From: an uncultured Prochlorococcus sp.
Lineage (GTDB): Bacteria; Cyanobacteriota; Cyanobacteriia; PCC-6307; Cyanobiaceae
Reading direction: 5' to 3'
DNA: 64,000 nt
Assembly (NCBI RefSeq): GCF_902626525.1
Contig: NZ_CACOFR010000003.1
Location: forward strand, 1 to 64,000
Of the stretch, positions 33,073 through 40,987 are shown piece by piece (position 1 is the stretch's first letter; every line of letters begins with the position of its first letter). Position numbers and translations under genes: made by a program. A model generated the notes under the pieces. It searched no databases, was not told the origin of the DNA, and was given only the letters and a program-made list of their open reading frames with translations.

Positions 33073-33438
33073 ATGAATAAGTTTGAATTTTTTAGGACTG
33101 GAAGTGTTCAATCAAGTCATGGCGGCCAGTACAGTTATAAGATTATTGGACCATGTTGTAGGTTATATGATAGGGAGGAGTTACCTTGGCCTTGTTCAAG
33201 GCTTGCTTGGAGAAGTAAGGAGCCGAGTTGGAGAAGAATAGGTTCTAGATTCGTAGCAGATATGGCTTCAAGAAAATGTCCCTCATATTCGGTTCAAATT
33301 TTGGAACCTGGTTCAAAGCCTGTTGAAACTGTAATTACTTTTTTTTCAAAGAATTTTTCCTCTGAGATACAAGAATGGTGGTACAGCAAAAAACCAGGCT
33401 CAAAAGAGCCTAGTAATGTCTACCCCTCTAAAGTTTAA
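33073..33438 (+). CDS. Conserved hypothetical protein (Trp/Arg/Cys-rich, about 121 aa)
   Basis: I prefer ATG 33073; an in-frame GTG at 33067 adds two residues. The protein has SHGGQYSYKIIGPCCRLYD, LPWPCSRLAWRSKEPSW, RRIGSRFVADM and KCPSYSV, a composition rich in Trp, Arg, Cys and Pro and atypical for this AT-rich genome, so it is under selection. Possibly metal- or nucleic-acid-binding. It starts immediately behind petF's terminator, leaving little room for its own promoter. Family not recalled; I believe it is conserved in cyanobacteria. Confidence 0.65.
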   Translation: MNKFEFFRTGSVQSSHGGQYSYKIIGPCCRLYDREELPWPCSRLAWRSKEPSWRRIGSRFVADMASRKCPSYSVQILEPGSKPVETVITFFSKNFSSEIQEWWYSKKPGSKEPSNVYPSKV

Positions 33439-33455
33439 TAACTTGAATATTAGTA

Positions 33456-34016
33456 TTAGGCTTTTGGTTTTGGAGGGGTATATCCTTTAAGGCCTGCGCA
33501 TTCAAGGCTGTCTGCTGTATTTACACCTGTCTGAGAATTAGTACCAGTGGCTCTTTCACAGAGAGATTTTCTTGTTTTTAAATCAAGGTTAGCATCTGTA
33601 AAATCTGCCCCATCTATAATTGCTCCATCAAAAACACTTTTCATTAGCTCACCATTAGTGAGATTTGCATCAGTAAAATCAGCATTATCAAATCGTGTTG
33701 CATATGCAATAAGGTCCTTCATATTAGCTCCTTTAAAACTAGAATTTTTCGCAGTTGTTACGCTCATATAGGCACCTTGAAGATTAGCTTCACCTAAATC
33801 TTGATTAGATAAATCATATTTTACATATTCAGTATTTTGAAGATCAGCACCATGAAGATCATCTTTTAGTACGTCAACTGATGAAGGATCACTGGGATAA
33901 AGTGCTTTTGCAGATATTGGATTAAGAAGTAAACCAATAATTAAAGGAAGAAAAATAAATAGTCTTTTTAAAGACTTATGTAGTGATGAAAAAAAAGAAA
34001 CCATTTCGATCAACAT
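33456..34016 (-). CDS. Exported pentapeptide-repeat protein
   Basis: 186 residues. The N-terminus has a basic then hydrophobic stretch (LKRLFIFLPLIIGLLLNPIS) ending AKA, a signal peptide. The mature part holds about 13 pentapeptide units of A(D/N)LxX type, for example LHGADLQNTEY, LGEANLQGA, FKGANMKDL and ADFTDANL. It folds as a right-handed quadrilateral beta-helix, probably in the thylakoid lumen or periplasm; role unknown. ATG at 34016; a later ATG at 34004 is possible. Confidence 0.85.
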   Translation of the reverse strand: MLIEMVSFFSSLHKSLKRLFIFLPLIIGLLLNPISAKALYPSDPSSVDVLKDDLHGADLQNTEYVKYDLSNQDLGEANLQGAYMSVTTAKNSSFKGANMKDLIAYATRFDNADFTDANLTNGELMKSVFDGAIIDGADFTDANLDLKTRKSLCERATGTNSQTGVNTADSLECAGLKGYTPPKPKA

Positions 34017-34090
34017 CTAATAGATAAACCTATGACTATTATTTCATGGGTTGGCCATTTACAACCCTTCTGCTCACGAACTGTTGCAGT

Positions 34091-35029
34091 TTATTTGATT
34101 TCTGCAGTTAGAAAATCTTTGGCAAGGTGAGTATTGGGAAAAACTTTTTGCGCTTCTTTAAGCAAATCGCTTGGGGTAATTGAATTTCTATTGGTATATC
34201 TTGGACTAAAATGAGTAATAATTAATTTTTTTGCATTTGATAATAATGCTGTTTTCGCCGCCATGATTGTAGTGGAATGTAATTTTTTAAAGGCCATGCT
34301 TTCATCCTCTTGGGAAAATGTAGATTCATGTACAAGTAAATCGGCATTTTTTGATAATGACACCGCTGATTCACTGAAGACAGTATCTGTGCAATAAACA
34401 AAACTTTCACCCTTTCTAGGTGGTCCGCAAAAGTCTTTCCCATCAAATATCCTGCCATCAGCTAATGAGATCTTTTTACCTTGTTGTAATTCTGAATAGA
34501 TTGGTCCAGGAGCTATTTTTAAAGACTCTGCTTTTTTGATATCAAATATACCTGGCTTATCTTTTTCGCTCACTCGAAAACCATAGGCGGGTATTTTATG
34601 TTTAAGGCGGGCACAATTTACTTTTATTTTGTTGTTTTCAAATAAAGGTTTATTTTCAGATGCAAAATTTTCAACTTCTACGAAATATAATGGAAATGAC
34701 AATTTGCAAAAACTACTACTAAGAGCAGAATTTATGAAACTTCGCAGTCCTGTTGGACCATAAATTTCAATACCCTTACTATTTCCAGATAAACCTAAGG
34801 TAGCCAAAAGGCCAGGTAAACCATAAATATGGTCTCCATGCATATGAGTAATAAATATTTTTTTAATTTGCGAAGATTTAATATTGCTTTTCATTATTTG
34901 GTGCTGTGTTCCCTCTCCACAGTCAAAAAGCCAAACTTCTGAAGATTGAGATAATTTGAGAGCTAAGGAAGAAACATTTCTCGTTAAGGAAGGGACTCCT
35001 GAACTCGTTCCTAAGAAGGTGATATTCAC
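34091..35029 (-). CDS. rnz: Ribonuclease Z
   Basis: 312 residues, beta-lactamase fold. The metal motif is THMHGDHIYGLPGLL, with FDCGEGTQHQ upstream, and later VHESTFSQED and the THFSPRY block. It removes 3' trailers from tRNA precursors, consistent with tRNA genes here lacking encoded CCA. GTG start at 35029. Full length for the family. Confidence 0.95.
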   Translation of the reverse strand: MNITFLGTSSGVPSLTRNVSSLALKLSQSSEVWLFDCGEGTQHQIMKSNIKSSQIKKIFITHMHGDHIYGLPGLLATLGLSGNSKGIEIYGPTGLRSFINSALSSSFCKLSFPLYFVEVENFASENKPLFENNKIKVNCARLKHKIPAYGFRVSEKDKPGIFDIKKAESLKIAPGPIYSELQQGKKISLADGRIFDGKDFCGPPRKGESFVYCTDTVFSESAVSLSKNADLLVHESTFSQEDESMAFKKLHSTTIMAAKTALLSNAKKLIITHFSPRYTNRNSITPSDLLKEAQKVFPNTHLAKDFLTAEIK

Positions 35030-35116
35030 TTATAATGATATTTTTATTTTGAAATCTGGATTAAATCTAGACTTTTAGTCAAACTTAGGCAAATTAAGAG
35101 TTCGTTTTTAAACAAA

Positions 35117-36502
35117 GTGACATTTAAATTAATAAAAATTACTCATAATTTCTTTTTTATATTAATTATAAATTTTGGCGTTTTTCAGACAAGATCTTTA
35201 TATGCCTCGAGGTTACCAACTATAAAGGTTTTAATTTCAAAAAATACAAAAATTAGGATTAGATCAGATAGATCAATCCCATTAACTTTTGAAGGTAAAG
35301 GATTTTCTAATAAAAAATTTAAAGGTTTAACTTTAAAACTAGAAAAAGATAGAAAATTTATGTTTTTTGATAAAAACAAACAAAAAGTTTATGATCTTAA
35401 GAATAAGGATAATTTTGTAGTGGAAACTTCAGATGTCAGAGGCATTTGGGTTGGTCAGAAAAGATACTCAGGTAAATTAAAGATTTTTGTACTTCATAAT
35501 AAGATATTGGTAGTTAATATTCTTGGTGTTGAAAATTATCTGACTAGCGTAGTTGGTTCTGAGATGCCAACTAAATGGCCAATGGAAGCATTGAAAGCTC
35601 AAGCAATTGCTTCAAGAACTTATGCTTTAAAACAAAGAGGAAATGCTCTGTATGATATTGATTCTACAAATAACAATCAGGTCTATAGTGGACTTGAGGC
35701 AAGAACATACAGAACTACAAAAGCTGTAAATAGTACAAATTCATTAGTTTTGATCTATAAAAATAAACTAATTAATTCTTTATTTCATAGTAGTTCAGCT
35801 GGTATGACTGAAAATAGTGAAGATGTATGGGGAAATGAATATCCATATTTATCTAGCGTTAAAGACTTTGATAAAAACAATCCTAAACTTAGATGGCAGA
35901 AAACATTTGCAAATGAAGAATTGAAAAAATTATTTCCAAGTACTGGAGGAATAAAACAAATTGAGATTTTAAACATAACTAATACAGGAAGAGTAAAAAA
36001 TGTAAAAATTCAAGGTGAGTTTGGATCGAATCAATTATCAGGAACAGATATTCGTAAAAGGCTGAATCTTAACAGTACTTTAGTCAGATTTAAATTAGTT
36101 GAAGATCATGAAACCCCATCGGATAATGAAAACCCCAAACTATTATCAGCTTCAACATTAGAAAATAACCCTACAACCCATGTTGTTAAACCGGGTGAGA
36201 GTTTATTTGATATTGCTGTTCGATACAATGTGAATTTAAATAATATTGTTACCCTTAATAAAATTAAAGATCCATCAATAATAAACATTAATCAAATATT
36301 AATAATTCCAAAAAAGCCTTTGAATAAAGTCCCTAAAATAGAAAAGATTTTAGTTGTTACAGGATATGGATATGGGCATGGTGTAGGAATGAGTCAATGG
36401 GGAGCAAGATACTTGGCTTCTAAGGGAGCCAAAGCTGAGGAAATACTAAAACATTTTTATAAAGGGGTTAAAATAAAATCTTTTAAAAGGTATTTTTTAT
36501 AA
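35117..36502 (+). CDS. SpoIID/LytB-domain protein with LysM
   Basis: 461 residues. A hydrophobic N-terminus (FFFILIINFGVFQ) is a signal peptide or anchor. The SpoIID domain contains VLGVENYLTSVVGSEMP, LKAQAIASRTYAL and STNNNQVYSG, with the conserved HSSSAGMTENSEDVW. A LysM motif follows (VKPGESLFDIAVRYNVNL), and the end has GYGYGHGVGMSQWGA. SpoIID proteins are peptidoglycan lytic transglycosylases; LysM binds the wall. GTG start at 35117. Likely periplasmic wall remodelling. Confidence 0.9.
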   Translation: MTFKLIKITHNFFFILIINFGVFQTRSLYASRLPTIKVLISKNTKIRIRSDRSIPLTFEGKGFSNKKFKGLTLKLEKDRKFMFFDKNKQKVYDLKNKDNFVVETSDVRGIWVGQKRYSGKLKIFVLHNKILVVNILGVENYLTSVVGSEMPTKWPMEALKAQAIASRTYALKQRGNALYDIDSTNNNQVYSGLEARTYRTTKAVNSTNSLVLIYKNKLINSLFHSSSAGMTENSEDVWGNEYPYLSSVKDFDKNNPKLRWQKTFANEELKKLFPSTGGIKQIEILNITNTGRVKNVKIQGEFGSNQLSGTDIRKRLNLNSTLVRFKLVEDHETPSDNENPKLLSASTLENNPTTHVVKPGESLFDIAVRYNVNLNNIVTLNKIKDPSIININQILIIPKKPLNKVPKIEKILVVTGYGYGHGVGMSQWGARYLASKGAKAEEILKHFYKGVKIKSFKRYFL

Positions 36503-36505
36503 AAA

Positions 36506-37423
36506 TCATTTTGCATTAAGAACTAATTTTGGATTTATACATGTTAGTTCTTTATTTAAAAAACCTATACCAAGAAGATTTTTATTATCATCTATAACCT
36601 TTATAGGTTTTTTATCATCAAAAATATTGATTTTATTAAATTCATTAATATCAACTTTTATAGCTCTTCCAGTTTGCCAAAAATTGATTTCATCTTCACC
36701 GGTTAAAAAAAATGTGGGGATATGATTAAGGGCAGAAATTGTAGGAATAATAAAATCTCTGGGATTATTTTTATCTTTTTTTATATCAGATATTTTAATG
36801 GAATTTTGTTCATGAAATCCTGATGCTGAAATTCTTTTTAATAAGAAAAGACAACCCTCGGAATTCAGAACTTTTCCCAAATCTCTAGCAATTGATCTTA
36901 TATATGTACCTGAGGAACATTGTATTTTTATTTCTACTATTCCATTTAGTTGGTCCCAATTCATTAATATTAGCTCATCTATTTTTACTTCTCTAGGTGC
37001 TAATTCAAAATTTTCATTATTAAAAAATTTTTTATAAGCTCTCTCACCATTAACGTGCACGCTAGATACTTTTGGTGGAATTTGTTTAATTATTCCTCTA
37101 AAATGATTTAAATATTGATCTAATTCTTCATTAGAAATTTTTGGCCAATCTTTTTGATTAATTATTTTGCCATCAATATCATCAGTGTTTGTTCTAATAC
37201 CTAACTTAATTTGTCCTATGTAAATTTTACCTTGCGGAAGATATTGAATAAATCTAGTTGCACTTCCTATCGCAATTGGTAAGATACCTGTAACTTGAGG
37301 ATCAAGAGTCCCTGTGTGACCAACTTTTTTTGTATTTAACAAATTTCTTATTTGTTTAACACAATCATGGGATGTACATCTTTTTTCTTTATTAATTATT
37401 AAGAATCCATTATTATTTTCCAT
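36506..37423 (-). CDS. truB: tRNA pseudouridine(55) synthase
   Basis: 305 residues. [20 protein letters not shown] carries the catalytic aspartate; the N-terminus has [13 protein letters not shown] (family KPxGxTSxD), and later [14 protein letters not shown]. It makes pseudouridine at position 55 of tRNA. The C-terminal PUA-like part is short. Convergent with the SpoIID gene, 3 bases between stops. Confidence 0.95.
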   Translation of the reverse strand: MENNNGFLIINKEKRCTSHDCVKQIRNLLNTKKVGHTGTLDPQVTGILPIAIGSATRFIQYLPQGKIYIGQIKLGIRTNTDDIDGKIINQKDWPKISNEELDQYLNHFRGIIKQIPPKVSSVHVNGERAYKKFFNNENFELAPREVKIDELILMNWDQLNGIVEIKIQCSSGTYIRSIARDLGKVLNSEGCLFLLKRISASGFHEQNSIKISDIKKDKNNPRDFIIPTISALNHIPTFFLTGEDEINFWQTGRAIKVDINEFNKINIFDDKKPIKVIDDNKNLLGIGFLNKELTCINPKLVLNAK

Positions 37424-37498
37424 TTCTAATATTAAGAATACTTTGATAAAGATTTCTAATTAATTTATCATTTTAGTATAGGGAATTAACATAAGAAA

Positions 37499-38239
37499 TT
37501 GAAAAAAAATAATTTAATAATAAGCGAGTTCTTAGATGATGCTTTTAATTTGAAATCTCATTTAGTCGAATTCTTATCTATCAAAGAATGTGATCTAGAG
37601 GGTTTTCTTGAAAATGCAAAGATGAATTTGGCTAATTTACATCCTGGCGATGTTCTTGGTAATGTGTCAGATTTTTATACTGATATTGTTGGGGATAGAC
37701 ATCTAGCGGATTTAGCTGCTTGGCATATTACAAGTAAAGATTATATCGCTGATACTTTAAAACTTCAGCAGAGATTTTCAAGAGATTTGGTTTTAGATTT
37801 TGGGGGAGGGATTGGAACCCATGCATTGGCTAATGCTATGTCTTCAAATATAAAGCATGTATTCTTTGTAGACATCAATCAAACAAATAGGAAATTTGTT
37901 GAATTTAGGGCTAAGAAATTAGGAGTAGAAAATAAACTTACTTTTTGTAGGACAATCAAAGAAACCAATATAAAAATATTTGATACGATTGTTTGCCTTG
38001 ATGTCTTAGAACATCTTGCTGATCCAGCTTCTCAGATTGAAATCTTTTATGAGATTATGCATTCTAATTCAATTGCTCTATTCAATTGGTATTTCTATAA
38101 AGGTGAAAAAAATGAATACCCATTCCATATTGACGACAGTCTTATTGTTGAAAACTTTTTTGAAAAACTTCAATCTAAATTTTTAGAAGTTTTTCATCCT
38201 ATCCTTATAACTACAAGAGCTTATAAGAAATTTAAATGA
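37499..38239 (+). CDS. SAM-dependent methyltransferase of unknown substrate
   Basis: 246 residues. The SAM-binding motif is [17 protein letters not shown], with [11 protein letters not shown] as the second motif and [15 protein letters not shown] as the third, the usual Rossmann order. The N-terminal 90 residues are family-specific ([20 protein letters not shown]). The only practical start is TTG at 37499. Substrate unknown. The last 8 bases overlap rpmA, which ends at 38232 on the other strand. Confidence 0.8.
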   Translation: MKKNNLIISEFLDDAFNLKSHLVEFLSIKECDLEGFLENAKMNLANLHPGDVLGNVSDFYTDIVGDRHLADLAAWHITSKDYIADTLKLQQRFSRDLVLDFGGGIGTHALANAMSSNIKHVFFVDINQTNRKFVEFRAKKLGVENKLTFCRTIKETNIKIFDTIVCLDVLEHLADPASQIEIFYEIMHSNSIALFNWYFYKGEKNEYPFHIDDSLIVENFFEKLQSKFLEVFHPILITTRAYKKFK

Positions 38240-38492
38240 CGATGTTTACTCTTTTTCTATTTCTTAGATTTCTTTTTATACTTTCAAAACTCACAGTGCC
38301 TTCTTTCAGTGCATAAAGCGTATCATCTTTACCTTTGCCAACATTGATTCCTGGAAGAAAAGAGGTCCCTCTTTGACGAATCAAAATTGATCCAGCAGTT
38401 ACTTTTTCTCCGCCATAAGCTTTTACACCTAATCTTTTAGAGTTTGAATCTCTTCCGTTTCTGGTAGAACCTGTTCCCTTTTTATGTGCCAT
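38232..38492 (-). CDS. rpmA: Ribosomal protein bL27
   Basis: 86 residues beginning [20 protein letters not shown], then [20 protein letters not shown], the bL27 signature. It lies near the peptidyl-transferase centre of the 50S subunit. Follows rplU with a 24-base gap, a common operon. Start MAHKKG needs no leader cleavage. Confidence 0.97.
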   Translation of the reverse strand: MAHKKGTGSTRNGRDSNSKRLGVKAYGGEKVTAGSILIRQRGTSFLPGINVGKGKDDTLYALKEGTVSFESIKRNLRNRKRVNIVI

Positions 38493-38516
38493 TAGAAATG
38501 TTTAATTCTTTGTTTT

Positions 38517-38942
38517 TTAAGATTTTGTTTTAGTTTCCTTCTTAATAGCTTCCTTTTTAGAAGAAGATTTAGGTGAAGGTTTTCCTAATGATATAGATTT
38601 TACCATAACTCTTGTTAGTTCTTGTCTATGTCCCATCTTTCTTCTTGTCTTCTTTTTGGGGCGCATCTTATATACAAGAATTTTCTTATCTCTTTTGTGT
38701 GAGACGACCTCTAGTTCAATTTTTGCGTCTTTTACATAAGGTTTACCTATAGTAATTGAATCTTTATTTTTTAAAAGTAAAACTTTTTCTAGTATTATTT
38801 TATCTTTAACTTTTGCGTTTAACCTATCAATATCATAATATCTATCAACTTCGAACCAAAATTGCTGACCTGAAGTTTCTGCTATTGCATACAATTCATT
38901 ATTTTTATAAGAATTGTTAGAGATGTTTTTAGAATTTGTCAT
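38517..38942 (-). CDS. rplU: Ribosomal protein bL21
   Basis: 141 residues; core YAIAETSGQQFWFEVDRYYDI, later KMRPKKKTRRKMGHRQ, which is the bL21 RNA-binding motif. A lysine/serine-rich C-terminal extension of about 25 residues (SKKEAIKKETKTKS) and a 15-residue N-terminal extension (SNNSYKNNE) exceed the usual length near 103. It heads the rplU-rpmA operon and has a large inverted repeat upstream at 38958-38990. Confidence 0.96.
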   Translation of the reverse strand: MTNSKNISNNSYKNNELYAIAETSGQQFWFEVDRYYDIDRLNAKVKDKIILEKVLLLKNKDSITIGKPYVKDAKIELEVVSHKRDKKILVYKMRPKKKTRRKMGHRQELTRVMVKSISLGKPSPKSSSKKEAIKKETKTKS

Positions 38943-38957
38943 GTTTTAAAGACGCTT

Positions 38958-38990
38958 TTAGGCTCAAATTTATAATTTGATTAAGCCTAA
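38958..38990 (-). promoter_or_regulatory. Inverted repeat in rplU leader / kaiB upstream region
   Basis: TTAGGCT (38958-38964) pairs with AGCCTAA (38984-38990), and CAAATT (38965-38970) pairs with AATTTG (38974-38979), with ATTA unpaired on one side. It begins 16 bases upstream of the rplU ATG, so on the minus strand it would be a hairpin in the rplU 5' leader, as expected for ribosomal-protein autoregulation. It lies about 95 bases from kaiB, so it could alternatively be a DNA operator there. Confidence 0.45.
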
Positions 38991-39085
38991 TAAGCAATCG
39001 GAATGTTTGTTTATTTTCTTATTTTGTAGTGTAATAAGTCAAGGGTTTTTTTTAATCTTTTAAATCTATTTAGGGGACCATAACA

Positions 39086-39403
39086 ATGGCAGCAAGAAAA
39101 ACATATATTTTAAAACTCTATGTTGCTGGAAATACCCCTAATTCAATGAGAGCTTTAAACACTTTAAGAGAAATCTTAGAAAATGAATTTAAAGGAGTTT
39201 ATGCCTTGAAGGTTATCGATGTACTTAAGCAACCACAACTTGCAGAGGAAGATAAAATTTTGGCTACTCCGACCTTAGCTAAAATTTTACCTCCCCCAGT
39301 TAGAAGAATAATTGGTGACCTCTCTGATAGAGAGAAAGTTTTAATTGGTTTAGATCTACTTTTTGATGAATTAACTGAAACTGAATATAGTGGAGATAAG
39401 TAA
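39086..39403 (+). CDS. kaiB: Circadian clock protein KaiB
   Basis: 105 residues starting [20 protein letters not shown], with [20 protein letters not shown] and [20 protein letters not shown], the KaiB thioredoxin-like (fold-switching) signature. Together with KaiC it forms the timing complex. An excellent ribosome binding site region (AGGGGACC) precedes ATG 39086. No kaiA is found between rplU and kaiB, where other cyanobacteria have it. Confidence 0.97.
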   Translation: MAARKTYILKLYVAGNTPNSMRALNTLREILENEFKGVYALKVIDVLKQPQLAEEDKILATPTLAKILPPPVRRIIGDLSDREKVLIGLDLLFDELTETEYSGDK

Positions 39404-39457
39404 GATATAGAATGCTTTTTAAAATTAAGATTTTTTTAGTTTCCTTAGATCAAAACT

Positions 39458-40987
39458 ATGAAAGATAAGAAATTTGGTAAATCAAATAAAATGCAAGTGC
39501 AAAAATTACCTACTGGTATAGAAGGCTTTGATGATGTATGTAGGGGTGGGTTGCCTGTATCTAGAAGCACACTAATTAGTGGCACCTCAGGAACTGGTAA
39601 AACTGTTTTTTCTCTGCAATACTTACACCATGGAATTTGTAATTTTGATGAGCCAGGGATCTTTGTTACCTTTGAGGAATCACCTCTAGACATCATTAGA
39701 AATGCCGCAAGTTTTGGTTGGGATTTACAAGAATTAATTGATCAAAATAAACTTTTTATTTTAGATGCTTCGCCTGACCCTGATGGTCAGGATGTTGCTG
39801 GTAACTTTGACTTATCTGGTCTTATCGAGAGAATTAGTTATGCAATTAGAAAATATAAAGCTAAAAGAGTTGCAATAGATTCAATAACTGCTGTTTTTCA
39901 ACAATATGATGCTATTTACGTTGTGAGAAGAGAAATATTTAGACTGATTGCAAGATTAAAAGAAATAGGAGTAACAACAGTTATGACTACAGAAAGGGTT
40001 GATGATTACGGACCTATTGCTAGATATGGAGTAGAAGAATTTGTTTCTGATAATGTTGTCTTATTAAGAAATGTTCTAGAGTCGGAAAAGAGGAGAAGAA
40101 CTTTAGAAGTTTTGAAGTTAAGAGGTACTGTGCATATGAAAGGGGAATATCCATTCACTATGGGTATAGATGGTATAAGTGTGTTTGCCCTTGGAGCAAT
40201 GAGACTTACTCAAAGATCTTCGAATATTAGGATTAGTTCAGGAGTTAAAGATCTTGATGACATGTGTGGTGGTGGATATTTTCAAGATTCTATTATTCTT
40301 GCCACTGGAGCTACTGGTACAGGTAAGACAATGTTAGTATCAAAATTTGTAGAAGATGCTTATAACAACAGTGAAAGAGCAATACTTTTCGCGTATGAAG
40401 AATCCAGGGCCCAATTACTTAGAAATGCCACAAGTTGGGGAATAGATTTTGAAAAGATGGAGAGTGATGGGCTATTAAAAATTATATGTGCATATCCTGA
40501 ATCAACTGGTTTGGAAGATCACTTACAAATAATAAAAACGCAAATTAATCAATTTAAACCAAAGAGAATGGCAATAGATTCTCTCTCAGCATTAGCCAGA
40601 GGTGTAAGTTTGAATGCATTCAGACAGTTTGTAATCGCAGTAACTGGTTATACAAAACAAGAGGAGATAGCTGGCTTCTTTACTAATACTGCAGAAGAAT
40701 TCATGGGGAGCCACTCTATTACTGATTCTCACATATCAACAATTACGGATACGATTTTATTATTACAATATGTTGAGATAAAAGGTGAAATGGCTAGAGC
40801 TCTAAATGTTTTTAAAATGCGAGGATCTTGGCATGATAAACGAATAAGGGAATTTATTATCACTAATAGAGGCCCTGAAATAAAAGATTCTTTTTCTAAC
40901 TTCGAACAGATATTTAGTGGTGCTCCTCATAGAGTCGTTCCTGATCAAAATGTTCAAAATATTTTTAAAGGTTTAGAAAATAATTAG
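39458..40987 (+). CDS. kaiC: Circadian clock ATPase/kinase KaiC
   Basis: 509 residues with two RecA-like repeats. Walker A motifs are GTSGTGKT (42-49) and GATGTGKT (284-291); catalytic glutamate pairs are E73-E74 and E314-E315. The autophosphorylation pair is S427-T428 in ITDSHISTITDT, matching S431/T432 of Synechococcus elongatus KaiC. The C-terminal tail after GAPHRV is about 10 residues shorter than in that KaiC, where it binds KaiA. 54 bases after kaiB; ends overlapping nblS by four bases. Confidence 0.97.
   Translation: MKDKKFGKSNKMQVQKLPTGIEGFDDVCRGGLPVSRSTLISGTSGTGKTVFSLQYLHHGICNFDEPGIFVTFEESPLDIIRNAASFGWDLQELIDQNKLFILDASPDPDGQDVAGNFDLSGLIERISYAIRKYKAKRVAIDSITAVFQQYDAIYVVRREIFRLIARLKEIGVTTVMTTERVDDYGPIARYGVEEFVSDNVVLLRNVLESEKRRRTLEVLKLRGTVHMKGEYPFTMGIDGISVFALGAMRLTQRSSNIRISSGVKDLDDMCGGGYFQDSIILATGATGTGKTMLVSKFVEDAYNNSERAILFAYEESRAQLLRNATSWGIDFEKMESDGLLKIICAYPESTGLEDHLQIIKTQINQFKPKRMAIDSLSALARGVSLNAFRQFVIAVTGYTKQEEIAGFFTNTAEEFMGSHSITDSHISTITDTILLLQYVEIKGEMARALNVFKMRGSWHDKRIREFIITNRGPEIKDSFSNFEQIFSGAPHRVVPDQNVQNIFKGLENN

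Noticed and set aside
38943-39085. kaiA remnant between rplU and kaiB
   Set aside because: The spacer is only 143 bases, with no frame resembling KaiA; it contains an inverted repeat and promoter-like sequence only.
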